Shown here one piece after another: positions 23,457-35,126 of a stretch of DNA of 64,000 bases. This stretch comes from Botryotinia globosa (lineage: Eukaryota; Ascomycota; Leotiomycetes; Helotiales; Sclerotiniaceae). Below the pieces are notes generated by a model that searched no databases, was not told the DNA's origin, and worked only from the letters and a program-made list of their open reading frames with translations. A program made the position numbers and the translations under genes. The DNA lies in NCBI GenBank assembly GCA_014898425.1, contig RCSZ01000002.1, positions 806,001-870,000 of the forward strand, written 5' to 3'. The first letter of the stretch is position 1, and each line of letters begins with the position of its first letter.

Positions 23457-24256
23457 TTAGACAATGGCGAGCTTGGTGGCAGCAATGTCAAGAGCATCAA
23501 CATCAGCAGTGAGACGGGCGAAGGCCTTCTTGGATCCATCAGGTCTGTAGTCGACGTGTCAGTAATTGCACATGATTGAAAAATTTGAATTGAGCCTACC
23601 TGATGAGGGTGTTGATCTTGACGGTGTCAATGTCGTAAAGCTTCTTCAAGGCCTCCTTGATTTGAGCCTTGTTGGCCTTGATGTCGACGATGAAGACGAG
23701 TGTGTTGTTCTCCTCGATCTTCTTCATGGCGCTCTCGGTGTTCAATGGGTGGATGATGACCTTGTGCTCATCGAGACGGGGTTGGGAAACGATGGAAGTA
23801 CGTGGGTACTTTGGTGCACGGGAGAGTTGGAGGGTCTTAGGTCTGTGGAAGGTGGTCGAGAGACGGACCTTGCGGACCTTGTGGGAGTGAACCTGAAAAT
23901 ACCATTAGTATCAAATATTAATCTCAAGAATGAACAGAAGAACTTACACCCTTCAAGGTAGCCTTAGCAGCGGCATTGGCCTTCTTGTTACCACCCTTGG
24001 CGGCGGCACCTATTAAAACTTACGCATCAGCAAGCGCTCTTGAAGAACTCGCAATATCTGCTACTGCTGGTGCGCATCTTTCGCATTCCTTCCGGCTGTA
24101 TCTGGAAATACTTTCATATTTCGCAATTTCAAAGCGGTCGCAATATTTTCCCCAAGGACGATATTGCGATTAAGAAATGCGATCAATGCAAATTTGAGAG
24201 AAAGGAGACTGTACCTTTCTTTGCTACGGGAGCCATTTCGACGAATATACTTCCTG
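23457..24256 (-). CDS. rpl25: 60S ribosomal protein uL23 (L23a/yeast L25)
   Basis: Four exons on the minus strand: 24256-24235, 24009-23948, 23892-23600 and 23544-23457, giving 154 residues. The first exon has only seven codons and one base (MAPVAKK G), and the first intron is 225 nt, a common arrangement for fungal ribosomal-protein genes. The Ala/Lys-rich N-terminus is followed by the conserved body: [62 protein letters not shown] and [10 protein letters not shown]. uL23 binds domain III of 25S rRNA at the polypeptide exit tunnel and is the docking site for SRP and other nascent-chain factors. All junctions keep phase. It is divergent from BMT2, another 60S-related gene. Confidence 0.96.
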
Positions 24257-24575
24257 AGGGATTAGTATTGGAATTGAGTTGTCGAGAAGTTGATGGATTG
24301 CTTCAGAAAAGTATCTCGAGGGAAAAAGTCGAATTCACAGATCGTGGGCGAAAATTTCGCTAATCGGAGAAATTGTTTTGCCGGATACCGAAGAATGACA
24401 AGGGATGCATTTTCCATCTAATTTTTGAAGTAAATACTTTATGTACTATTTTAATCTTCTGTTATTAATTGATTACTTTGTTTTTTCTATATTCGTGAAG
24501 ATATTCCGTTTTTTTTTCGCTCGTGAGGACTCATGCTGGTTTCAGCATTGATTTGAAGTTCTCAAATCTTTCACC
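24257..24575. promoter_or_regulatory. Shared divergent promoter of uL23 and BMT2
   Basis: Only 319 bases separate the two start codons, so both 5' UTRs and promoters must lie here. It contains T-rich runs (for example eight T near 24508-24518), typical of nucleosome-poor ribosomal promoters. I could not name a specific factor site. Confidence 0.6.
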
Positions 24576-25448
24576 ATGGGTATCAACAAGAAAACAAAAC
24601 TCAAGTCACTCTCACATGGTCGACCACTCACGATCAAGAAACCCGCTCAACGTATTTCAAGCAAAGCTACTCGGACAATTATTCGTAAGCACCATACGTT
24701 AGAAAAGCAAAAGGCCAAGGCGTTAGCAGAAGGTGATGAAGTTAAGGCGGCGGCACTAACACGTGAGATTGCTTCACAAGGGGGACTGGAAAGCTATCAA
24801 CGTGCAAGTCTAATCGGGCAGGGCAATGATAGAGGTGGGGATAGTAGCAAGATCTTGATGGATTGGCTAGCGCCTCTATCCAAAGATCTCAAGGGCCTAG
24901 TTGAGAGGAAGTCACCTGTCCGTATGTTAGAGGTTGGAGCTCTGAGTACTACAAATGCTTGTTCGAGAAGTCACACCTTTCATGTTGAGAGAGTTGATCT
25001 AAATAGTCAATCGGAGGGAATCACGCAGCAGGATTTCATGGAACGACCGCTACCGAAGGACGAAACCGAAAAATTTAACATTATCAGTCTTTCTCTAGTC
25101 TTGAACTACGTTCCGGATGGCGTAGGCAGAGGTAATATGTTACTCCGAACTCGCAAATTCTTGGAGACAATATGTCCGGCCGGTGATGGCTTTAGTGAAT
25201 GGTTTCCGGCATTGTTCTTGGTACTGCCGTCGCCTTGTGTGAACAACTCACGTTATATGGATGAAGCGAGACTGGAAGCAATCATGGAGAGCTTGGGATA
25301 CGTCATGGTGAAGAAGAAGCTTTCGAACAAACTGGTATATTATCTCTGGCGTTTACAGTCGCCAACGATGAAACCACGGCAATGGAAGAAGGAAGAGATT
25401 CGAGCTGGAGGCAGCCGCAACAATTTCTCAATTGTGCTTAAGAATTGA
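24576..25448 (+). CDS. bmt2: 25S rRNA (adenine-2142-N1)-methyltransferase BMT2
   Basis: Single exon of 290 residues. The basic N-terminus (MGINKKTKLKSLSHGRP) suits nucleolar rRNA binding. The Rossmann-type methyltransferase core follows: RMLEVGALS near 116-124 (SAM-binding loop), RVDLNSQ at 139-145, QQDFMERPLP at 151-160, and SLVLNYVPDGVGRGNML at about 173-189. These blocks are the Bmt2 family pattern. Bmt2 makes the m1A2142 modification in yeast 25S rRNA. The length is close to the family norm (about 300). It starts 319 bp from uL23 on the opposite strand, so a ribosomal-protein gene and a ribosomal-RNA modifier share one promoter region. Confidence 0.93.
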   Translation: MGINKKTKLKSLSHGRPLTIKKPAQRISSKATRTIIRKHHTLEKQKAKALAEGDEVKAAALTREIASQGGLESYQRASLIGQGNDRGGDSSKILMDWLAPLSKDLKGLVERKSPVRMLEVGALSTTNACSRSHTFHVERVDLNSQSEGITQQDFMERPLPKDETEKFNIISLSLVLNYVPDGVGRGNMLLRTRKFLETICPAGDGFSEWFPALFLVLPSPCVNNSRYMDEARLEAIMESLGYVMVKKKLSNKLVYYLWRLQSPTMKPRQWKKEEIRAGGSRNNFSIVLKN

Positions 25449-26560
25449 TCGATAAAGAGGGGGGGTGGAGGGCAGGGGGTCTACATCCACATTGTACGTT
25501 TATGGGCCGGTTGCAACTGTGTCCCACGAACGACTATCAAAAGGAATCCTACGACAAGCAACACAAATCCTGGTATCGACCGGAATGTCCAGCTTGCTTC
25601 CGTACACAGAGGGGTTGTATAATGCGTGGAGCGATAGGCGCAAGATGCAAAATGGGCTCGGACTACAAATTTTATATGGTGGGTCGGCACCCTTGAGGAA
25701 CATTTCGGCCTCTCCTGATGAATAAATAGACAAGAAGAAAGATCGCCAATCAGTTATCGAAAAGGTACTGGTTCGTAATGCGAAACAGTCAAAATCATGA
25801 ATGGCATGGGGAGATTCGGGAGGATTAGTTGAGAACTTGAGGCATTCGAAGGTGGGGGGACTTTCGAGTTTTTACACAAAAGTACCATGTAAAGAAAGGA
25901 TGGATAAGAATATGGTAGATATGATATCAGATTGGCCGAGAACTGCAAAGCACCTGACGGGCAGGTGGTGGGGCATTTAATCCATGCATCTACCTGCGCC
26001 GCTGCATTTCCAAGTTTGTACTAAAATGTTACACTACTTGAAGGGCAAAGTCGAAGATTCCAGTCTAAATGGTAACTTGGTAAGTTGGAAAGTCTGGGAA
26101 AACTTTGCTTGAAGGAACTCAACGAATGAGAATCATAGGAGTGGGAAGAGGGGAAGAAATGAAAGTAATGGTTGCACGAAAATACAAGGGATGATATATA
26201 TAAAATTTGTGTTGTGCATAAAATTGATGAATCTCGCATGATATCGGCATGAAAGTCCGATAAGCGTTATCTTTGGCTGGAGAAGCTTGCTTGATTTTTA
26301 AAGAGGCGGACTAAAACCTTAAAAATAGCAATCTAGATAGATCTTAATATACAACCCACACCCAATTACACCCAGTTCTTGATCCTCCCTTATCAATTTG
26401 CTCGTGTGTCCATTCTCAACAAATATTAGATGGTTTCGCGGTGATTTTGCTTATTAAGTTTTACTAAGGATTCGAAGATTTTATAATTTTTGTCATATTC
26501 AGTTTCTGACTGTGGCATTTGATGATAACGCAATAACGAATAACACATTGCCTCCTCATC
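25449..26560. other. Intergenic region upstream of the amino-acid transporter
   Basis: No gene supported. Overlapping small frames around 25445-25733 on both strands have no recognisable domain. The rest is AT-rich promoter and UTR DNA. Confidence 0.5.
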
Positions 26561-29131
26561 ATGGCGCCTCCTCCCAATCGAAATCCAACAACTTTTTATG
26601 AGTACGAGCATGGCACATCAGGATCTCCCAGAGGCTCTATCAGTAGCAATCGAAGTGTACGATTCGACTCGGGCAATTTCTCTCCATCTGCAGAATCTGA
26701 TTATCTAGCCCCTGGGGACCAGAATGAACACATGGAAGGTCTGAGGAGACGAAGGTATTTCATCTTCTCTTTCTTTGCGTATATAATAACTAATTTTTGT
26801 TTTCAAGGTCTTCGATTGCCATGCGATTTAACTCTATTGCCCATGCCGGAGGTGTAAATAGTATCGAGAACTTCGCGCGAAGTGTAACACGAGCTACTGC
26901 CTTCCACGAAATTACTCCGCGCCGCCCGTCGTTCATATTTGCTGGGGACGGCACCGGAGAGGGTGATGATCCTGATCTAGAATATGGAGGATCACAGGCG
27001 GACTATGGTAGAACACCTCGATCATCCTTGATCAGAGAACAGCTACGAAGATCAAATTCGGATGGTGTGGGTGATGATGAATCTGCAATTGGCGATGAGA
27101 CAGAGAGCAACCTATCCCGGGTTGCCAGCCACATGAAACCCCAAGGAGAACGACTTCTTGGAGGCGATCGCGCAAGTGTGCAAGGAAGTGTAAGAGGCGG
27201 TCAATCTATCTTTGCTATTGCTCCGCATCTATCAACTCCTTTGGCAGGAAGCTATGGAACGTCCTACGGCACATTACGTTCAAACTTAAACGAGTCATCG
27301 ATGGTCCATGCTGGCCAACTTTGGCGACAACAACAGGCCACCGGCGCAAATGTTGCTGGTGGGGAACACATGCCTTTGATTGTCAAGGAGGTCGAAGAAG
27401 ATGGAAAGATCGTACTTGTGGTTGAGGGACAGTCTACGCTTCCACAGACGATCCTTAACTCCACGAATGTTCTCATTGGAGTTGGACTACTCAGTCTCCC
27501 TATGGGTTTGAAGTACTCGGGACTGCTATGTGGCATGATATTACTCTTTCTATCGGCGCTTGTTACGTCTTACACTGCGAAATTGTTAGCTAAGTGTATG
27601 GATAGAGATCAGAGTCTTCTGAGTTTCGCAGACATTGCTTATGCAACCTATGGTCGCAAGGCAAATATTGCGACTAGCATCCTTTTCACTATGGAGCTTC
27701 TTGCGGCATGCGTTGCCTTGATTGTCCTTTTTGCAGATTCCCTTAACTCGCTAATTCCATCCGTCGGAGTCAATGAATGGAAAATCCTATGTGGTCTTCT
27801 TTTGATACCACTAAATTTTGTCCCTCTGCGGTTCCTGAGTTTTACCAGCATCCTTGGAATCGTCTCGTGTTTTTCCAGTATGTAAATCTTTCCTCCAATT
27901 CCAACATACCAACTAACCATGCTAGTTGTGCTAATAATTCTCATTGATGGGTTTGTAACACCACGAAATCCTGGTTCTCTATTGGAACCGGCAACTCAAT
28001 ATATTTTTCCAGCCAATGTAAGTGTCTTGGATGTGCCTCGTCTCAGTATTATACGCCATTGCATATCATATCATCACCAAAAACACCCAGGCTATCAGGT
28101 CTATTGTATTCTCGTACACTTCTTACCTAAATTGATGTACTCAAAACGCGGTGTTCAAATTCGAATCAAAGAATCATCTCCTAATCTAATGTTTCCGAAA
28201 ATGAGATTAACATGATATGATATCTATTACTCTACTTTTTGCTAATACTACTCCTGTCTAGTGGCTCACCCTCCCACTTTCGTTCGGCCTTATGATGTCG
28301 CCCTGGGGAGGACATTCGGTTTTCCCCAACATTTATCGTGACATGAGGCACCCGTATAAATTCGACAAGGCAGTCAAATACACATTCAGTTTCACAGTAT
28401 GTTTCAATTATTCTGCAAACTCGCCTACATTGTGCTAAACATCTCATAGTATGTTCTTGATGCTACAACTGCTCTAGCTGGTATATTGATGTTTGGAGGT
28501 AAGCCCCGCATTTCAAATTCAGCGCTCCCCTTTTCCTTACATCTTAGCCTTTGGGTCTATCCTTCTTGCGCTCAAGAAATCCATCTCCTACAAGCAGCTT
28601 CACTGTCAGACAGACACTAATATGTATGTAGATAACGTTATGGACGAAGTGACAGCCAACATTATTGGAAACTCAAGCTACCCTCGCAGCTTGTCTCTCA
28701 TGATATGCATTTTCATTGCCATAATTCCACTGACCAAAGTTCCCCTGAACGCCCGCCCTATTGTTTCTACAATCGAATTGCTCTGTGGGCTTGACTCTCG
28801 CGCCATTCCCGAATCACAGGCCCTTACCGGAATGTCGGGCTACACACGTGGTATAATCAAAGTTGCCATTCGTATCATTGTTCTCATCGTATTTGTAATC
28901 ATTGCTATTGTCTTCCCGGCTTTCGATAGTATCATGGCGTTTATGGGTTCGGCTTTATGCTTTACCATTTGTGTCATTCTACCACTTTTGTTCTACGTCA
29001 AGATGTTTGGAAAGGAAATTAGTAGGAGAGAGCTGATATTGGATTACTGCTTGATTGCTGTTAGTTCTGTACTGGCGATTGTGGGTACTGTCTGGGCTTT
29101 CTTGCCCAAGGAACTTATTCACGCCGAATAA
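26561..29131 (+). CDS. Vacuolar amino-acid transporter, AVT1-like (AAAP family)
   Basis: Six exons: 26561-26754, 26808-27877, 27926-28017, 28262-28396, 28450-28498 and 28632-29131, together 679 residues in one phase-consistent frame. The N-terminal 230 or so residues are soluble and Ser/Gly/Asp-rich. The transmembrane domain begins at QTILNSTNVLIGVGLLSLPMGLKYSG, the hallmark of Aa_trans proteins, and continues through about eleven helices to LPKELIHAE. Conserved blocks include WGGHSVFPNIYRDM and MFGDNVMDEVTANI. Yeast Avt1 is an H+/amino-acid antiporter loading neutral amino acids into the vacuole. The fourth intron of 54 nt and neighbours are normal; introns 3 and 5 (244 and 133 nt) are long for this window. 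The acceptor of intron 5 was chosen because it restores FGDNVMDEV. Confidence 0.92.
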
Positions 29132-29877
29132 CGCGCGTACGGCAATCAACGCGTTTTTAATATTCTTAGGGAGGCAGCACACATGCTTCGGAAATGTATT
29201 CGTTGCATGGTTTACAAGGATTGATATTGGAGTTCTGGATTATGCATTGATGGTGGTCTATTGATACTCTCTATGCAGTCGCTCCATACCCAGATTTTCT
29301 TTATCTTGTTCATACATATTTCTTATTCGGTTCTCGGGCTGTCAGTCATGGAGAAAGGTCGCCGGTTGTTCTGTGCATATGATGGAGATGAAATTACGTA
29401 TATAGTTAGGGTTTAAATGAGAAATAGGTTATACTACTCGATTTCGTGCAATGTTCTCGTGAGCATTATATGTAAGTGTCCTTTGACTATTTGCTTTCGG
29501 GTGTACATAGTCTTGAGTAAGCTACCGGTGAGTATTGGGACAATTGTAGTGGAGATATACGAGTGAATATCTACTCGACTAATTGAAGGAATAATACTCA
29601 TGCTTTCATTCAAATCATGTCGTAAGAATACAAAATAGGTAGATGTGATAATCTAAAGTCTTCCCCATTACTCTGTAGGATTCTATATGATTAAGTGGTA
29701 TCCTCATGCCTTTATCAAGTCTTCTCATCTTATTTTCAATGCCCACCTTTCGCAATTGCATCTCTACACCTCACATTGTGAGACAAAAGGTCTAATTTAT
29801 ATCTCCGATCTATATATACAGTCTGGATTCCTGATATTACATGCAATCCCATCATCATCCATTCGCATACTTTTGCA
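29132..29877. other. Convergent intergenic region between the AVT1-like gene and CRD1
   Basis: AT-rich. Contains the two 3' ends. No gene is seen. Confidence 0.5.
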
Positions 29878-31268
29878 TCACTGCTTCTTATCGGATTGTC
29901 CCTGTCCCTGTTCCTTTTCCTTCTTGGTAGCATCCGGTTGACCGACAATCTTAACGGCATCTTTCGTGTAGATGTAACTCATTCCGCTCCAAATGGTGGT
30001 TGTGGCTACTAGGTATCTGTACGGTTTGTCAATATACTACTCTTATCGACTTTTCGGTATCTCATTCATGTGGAGTACCGAACCTCCCCATCTCAGTTCC
30101 TCACACTTCGCACTCCAAGCCTCGCTATTTACAAATGCTTCTTACGAAATATCTTGCCAAAGAAAGAAGAAGTAGAAGAAGAAGAAGGGAGGAAACATAA
30201 ATCGACTCACTGAAACCCCGTCATAGCAATTCCAACATCCCAAGTAATCAACGGCAAAGCCGTCGTCGCTCCAATCAACCCCAGCTGCAATGCAGTGTTA
30301 TACTTGCTAATAGTAGTTGGATGTACCTCCGCCGATGGAAGTGAAAAATCCCAATAACGAGAGAAGGTTTTGGGAGGAGGGAGAGAAATCCATCGCCAAT
30401 AGATGGCAGAGATGGCGAGCCCAATGTCACGGCCGAGAATTATGGTTGCGAGCCAGACTACGATGAAGGGGGTTATGTTTAGTGGTGTCTTCTTCTATTG
30501 AAAGGAATGAGGATTGATGTTCGAGATTTTGGGGAGAGATTGACATCATCAATATGCAAAGGCACAAAGCAGAAGCAAATAAACACATACCAGGCAAACC
30601 CCCCTTAATCGCCAAACAAACCGTCAAAATTGTCATCAGCGTCTTGTCTGCCATCGGATCAATAACCGTGCCCACCACCGTTTGCAAATTCCATTTTCTC
30701 GCAATCCATCCATCCACCAAATCCGTAATCCCAGCATAGGCAAAGAGTCCAACAGCCCACGCGTGTTGATCATGCAGAACGAGGTATCCACAAACGGGCG
30801 CAGCGATGAGACGAGAAAAGGTGAGGATATTGGGGACGGTATAAATATTTTCGTGGGGAGTGAGCGATTTCATGGATTTTAGAACTTCGAGGGGTTTCTT
30901 AAGGGGTGTGGGTGGGGGCGTTGCTTGTTTGCTGTAATTGGGTTTGCATTAGGTCTCTTCATGTTTGAGAGGGAAAGGAAAGAATTAAATCCAATAAGAA
31001 ATCCATCGCTGTGTATATAAACAACTCTCAAGTCCATCTAGCTCATCTCCCATCAACGAAAGCGTCACTCGACTTCTCATAATCTCGTAAGTCACGTGAT
31101 ATAAATCCCCTTTCCAAGATAGTCTCATCCCAACTCCCACCAAAAGAAGAAACAATCACCATACCTTTCCTTCTCCCCACCACTCTCCGTCGAATACCTC
31201 ACAGTCCTACTCCCTGGCCGTGATCTGTAACTCATTAGCCTCCATACCACACAACCCGACGCGGCCAT
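29878..31268 (-). CDS. crd1: Mitochondrial cardiolipin synthase (CDP-alcohol phosphatidyltransferase)
   Basis: Four exons on the minus strand: 31268-31165, 30931-30591, 30457-30211 and 30016-29878, coding for 276 residues. The CDP-alcohol phosphatidyltransferase signature D-G-x2-A-R-x8-G-x3-D-x3-D is complete, running from D108 (DGWIAR) to D130 (VIDPMAD). The context IYTVPNILTFSRLIAAPVCGY and GRDIGLAISAIYWRW is that of cardiolipin synthase. The N-terminus (MAASGCVVWRLMSYRSRPGSR) is Arg/Ser-rich and fits mitochondrial import. The enzyme joins CDP-diacylglycerol and phosphatidylglycerol at the inner membrane. The junction LP|VWLATIILGRD was fixed by choosing the acceptor CATCGTAG. The Lys/Gln-rich tail ends QSDKKQ. 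Confidence 0.93.
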
Positions 31269-32799
31269 CACCACCCGCAAAATAACTCAATCCTCACATA
31301 TCAGAAAAAAGCGCACCCCCATTCCTCCCCTCCCAACCCCACCCCACACTGCTCCCCCTACACATCGATCTCGAAAACGTATGCATCGCAACCCGCGGCA
31401 TCGAACGCGTGCAGTTCGTTCCCATCCGCGCCCGCATCCCCATTCCCGTCGCCAGCCCTCCCTTCCACAACACGAAAAATTGTTGTTGAGCCATCATCCC
31501 CGATCTTCTCCTTGCATCCCGATTTTCCCTGCAACCCTGAAGAAAACTTTACCCAAAACCCAGCAGCACTGAAAAACTCAATTCGACGGGAAGTTTATTT
31601 TGTCGAAAGTCAAAAAGATATGGTTTGAGTTTGTTGGGTGTTTGGGGTGGGAAGAACCTTGATATTAAATCGGATAGAATCCAAAATACACTTTTCCAAT
31701 CAAATATGGAATTGCCCGCGGGGAAGGTGGGGTGTCTACTCTTTCGGAAACCAATAGCCGCCGCGCGTTTATTGGCGGTAGGTAAGGTATCACAATGTTT
31801 CATCACCTTAAATCTACAAAATATGAACATGAGCTTCAAGGAATGTTTCTGTTTACTTTTTCAAGTGTAGGAGGGTTTGTTGATAATTTTGTACTATTTT
31901 CGTCTATGGAAAAAACACCGAGAAGCATTGAAACTCATCTTTGATGCACAGTAGTAAATGTGAAAGAATTTATTACTTTCATGAAAAGAGATAAATCAAG
32001 GTATCAGAGAGAGAGAAAGATCGATTGACACAAATATCAAGTAAGATTCACTTTCATAAAACATTTTCTGTAAGTTCTTTAAGAATATCAATATTTAATT
32101 ACAAATTCAAGCCTATTTAAGAGCTGCTCGCCCAATTGACCTCTATAAAACTGTTCAATATACAGTTGTAAAATGGATAATTTCAACAACGCCGACAAAA
32201 CCAAGAATCAATGACACCTATTGGGATCATCGTTCAGTAATGGTATAACAATGGTATCCGCCCCGACAATCATTCCGAGAATCTTGCTGCTAAATACCTG
32301 CAATACACGTACGCCTGCGCCAGCGACCATGCGTAACCCATATACACACACACGAACTTATATATACCCTGGCGCCGGCAGTCACCCGTAACCCATACAT
32401 ACGTACATACATGTATTTAAACGATTAAAATCAAAGTAAAAAAGTTTCAAGAACCGGCATCTCAACTGCCAAGAAGGAGACTTTGTCTCATAAGCCATTT
32501 TCGAATAACCAAAACAAAGAAAAAGCTTCCTATCGATAGAGAAAGGTTGCAAAAATGGTAACGATCATGAGACATCCCCTCCAAAGAAAGAGATTGAATG
32601 TATCGTCAAAATATACAAAGAAGTTATGCTCACTCTCCAGCTTCGCATCCGTTATTAGGATGAGCGTAGTGGCGTGGAGGAGAAATTTATGGCGTAGGAG
32701 AAAGAGCAGGAGCTGAATGATACAGGACATCCGGTTCTGAAGAATAGAGAATCAAAGTTGGCATATTAAGTTATCTGCCACTTTTTGAATCAAAAGCTT
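31269..32799. other. Intergenic region between CRD1 and the Reg1-like gene
   Basis: Contains the CRD1 promoter and the 3' end of the next minus-strand gene. Two imperfect copies of CCTG(G)CGCC.GC...CGTAACCCATA lie at 32310-32346 and 32367-32399. Short frames near 31300-31570 sit in a C-rich tract and are not protein-like. Confidence 0.5.
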
Positions 32800-34326
32800 C
32801 TAAAGCCCGTTTGAGGAAGGCCAAGTTTGATGGTCCACGTTGTAATGAGCATGCCCAGTGCTAACGTTTCCTGGCGAGGTTTCCATGTTCTGAGGATATT
32901 GATTGCCGGCTTGTGTGTTATATGGTTGGTTAGATTGTGCCATGGTCCGCTGAGCTTGAGAGTAACCATGCGAAGGAGTGGTTGCATCTCTTGACTGATA
33001 TAGATTTGGGGAAGCGTATGTACTCTCATTGAAGTTTCTCGAGCCCATTTGGCTCTGGAACATTCCAGACGCCCCCGAGTCGTGTGAACTCCTCGAGCTC
33101 ATTTGGCCTTGGATCATGGCAGGCATCCCCGATACCATTTCAGATACTCCAGAACTAAGTCCTTGCTGGCCGTAACTCGAAGATCGGTGCGCGAGGGGTG
33201 TTGCATTCATGTTAGAGATGGAACCATGTCGCTGCTGTCTGTAGACATTGTTGTATGCATCAGCCCTTTGTGTGTCATACGTGCTTGGGGCTGGTGAGTA
33301 TTGAGGGTAAGAAGAGCCATGCGAACTTGTCGCAGGTAATCCTCCGGTATAAGGACTGATGGAATTTGGGCTTCCAGAAAGAATGGCGTTGTAAGAACTT
33401 GGACCTGAGCTTACTGCAGGGAAATTTCCGTTGAATGGCGCGAGACTGTATGGTGCGGCTGACATGCCCATTGTGTAGTTGTTGTTGGAGAGGAGGCTGT
33501 TGGATTGATATGACATACCATGCGTGGATGGTGCGGGTAGTCGTGGCGCATTTCGATTCGAATAGTCGTAATTGCTCCGTCCTGAATTGTGTTGGTAGGC
33601 AAGGTGATTTTCGTGTACGTCGTCTTCGTTCAAGAGGTTAGAGTCATTAGGAGAGTGCTTGTAGCTTTTGCTAAAGACAATGTCCCTACGCGGCTTGACG
33701 TCTGGGAATGCATTTTGTGGGATTGAAAGTTTACCGGAGACGACATCATCGATTGTGTAATACGACACAATGTGATGAGTGAGTTCTCCTACTTGGACGG
33801 TGATTGTCTTCTTAATGAGACAATTGCCATCCTTCTTGAAGTCGTATGAATCAACCAATGAACCGACCAACTCACGTTCCATCTCTTTGTTGAGCGGTCC
33901 ATGCATAGAAGAGTAAATGCTACCTCCGGGACTGGTGGAACCATTGCCATTCTTTCGAATGCCCTGTCTCTTGTCTTTGGCCATGGCTCTCTTTTTCTCT
34001 CCTGGTGCAAATGGCTTATTCAACTCTCGGTAGACTAGGAAGTTTCCTACCATGCGACTTGGACTCCATGTTGTACCATCGGTCCATCGTTTTACTCCAG
34101 AGGACTGTGCTTCGTGTATGAAAATGTTGCCGCTCTTGATGAGTTCAGATCGCTCCTTGTCATGGGGGCGACGGGCAATATGGTTAATCTTTCCTACAAA
34201 GGCAGCTTCGAGAAGGATCATTGCAGCTTTTGTGTCGGGGATGTAGCCATACCAGGTTGGCTTAAGAGTGCCATTCACCGCAACCGGTACAGGCATAGGC
34301 ATAGAAGCACCTAACGATGCCATCAT
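32800..34326 (-). CDS. reg1: Gti1/Pac2 (WOPR) transcriptional regulator, Wor1/Ryp1/Sge1/Reg1 type
   Basis: Single exon of 508 residues. The N-terminus carries both halves of the fungus-specific WOPR DNA-binding fold: box A at about 24-113, with TWYGYIPDTKAAMILLEAA, KRWTDGTTWSPSRM (79-92) and FLVYREL, and box B at about 150-210, with LVKKT-like LIKKTITV, HHIVSYYTIDDV and L.IP. The remaining 300 residues are Ser/Tyr/Asn/Gln-rich and disordered, as in other members. Relatives control white-opaque switching (Wor1), yeast-phase growth (Ryp1), pathogenicity (Sge1) and, in Botrytis, toxin production and sporulation (Reg1). KRWTDG keeps the Lys-Arg and Thr residues conserved in the family. It begins with two adjacent ATG codons; the first is taken. 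About 8.5 kb of gene-poor DNA lies upstream, echoing the very long WOR1 promoter. Confidence 0.93.
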   Translation of the reverse strand: MMASLGASMPMPVPVAVNGTLKPTWYGYIPDTKAAMILLEAAFVGKINHIARRPHDKERSELIKSGNIFIHEAQSSGVKRWTDGTTWSPSRMVGNFLVYRELNKPFAPGEKKRAMAKDKRQGIRKNGNGSTSPGGSIYSSMHGPLNKEMERELVGSLVDSYDFKKDGNCLIKKTITVQVGELTHHIVSYYTIDDVVSGKLSIPQNAFPDVKPRRDIVFSKSYKHSPNDSNLLNEDDVHENHLAYQHNSGRSNYDYSNRNAPRLPAPSTHGMSYQSNSLLSNNNYTMGMSAAPYSLAPFNGNFPAVSSGPSSYNAILSGSPNSISPYTGGLPATSSHGSSYPQYSPAPSTYDTQRADAYNNVYRQQRHGSISNMNATPLAHRSSSYGQQGLSSGVSEMVSGMPAMIQGQMSSRSSHDSGASGMFQSQMGSRNFNESTYASPNLYQSRDATTPSHGYSQAQRTMAQSNQPYNTQAGNQYPQNMETSPGNVSTGHAHYNVDHQTWPSSNGL

Positions 34327-35084
34327 GGAGACTGATGTGATACTATATGGGGTGGGTAGGTTGTAATGTGTACCAACGACTGTTGACTGACAGAAGGAAG
34401 AAGGTTAAACAAGAAAGGGACCGTCGGGAGAAGGTGGTGGATGTAGTAAGGTAGTAGTGGTGATATACTCCTGGTGTGTTGGACGAGTAATAATGGATTC
34501 AAGATCGGATAGCGACTATCGAATAATGAACAATGAACAATGTATATTGAAAAATATCGAATTTTCAAGCCGAGATAATGTTAAGTGGGAAGAAAAGAAG
34601 AGACCCAATGATAGCTGGCACTCCACTGAGTGACAACGACTAATGAATATAAAGTTCGGTGAGAGAATAAGGCTGAGAAAAACAAAGTTCAATATTGAAC
34701 TATGGAAAGTTATTATGTGGAAATGTCAAATTGCTGGTAAAGCTTTTTTTGGTCTCTCTTTAGAATTATGAGGATGTTTGATGTTCTCGAGGTCGAAATG
34801 ACGAGGTACGGGTATATATGTAAACGACGGGGTTTTGAGCTTGGGCTCTCGTTCGATACGTTCCGGCGGATGGATGTTCGAGGTCGATTCCGAGTACGAT
34901 AGCTGATGGAGGCGGATGCGGATTTGGATTTGGATGCGGATGTTGATGTTGATGTTGAGGTCAGGCTTGCTTGGCTATGAAGAGCAAAGATCCCATTCAA
35001 ATGGACGATTGATGATGATGATGATGATGATAGTTGGATGAATTTGAAGAAGAAGAGTATAGTCTTTTCTTTCGTTCCTTTCGT

Positions 35085-35126
35085 TCTTTGCTTTTGCTTT
35101 TGCTTTTGCTTTTGCTTTTGCTTTTT
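35085..35126. repeat. CTTTTG tandem repeat
   Basis: About seven contiguous CTTTTG units, seen directly, in the presumed leader or promoter of the Reg1-like gene, next to GATGTT and GAT triplet runs at 34915-35030. Confidence 0.85.

Noticed and set aside
24010..24234. Long first intron of uL23 as a snoRNA host
   Set aside because: A CTGA (D-box-like) is near the 3' end, but no proper C box or terminal stem was seen.
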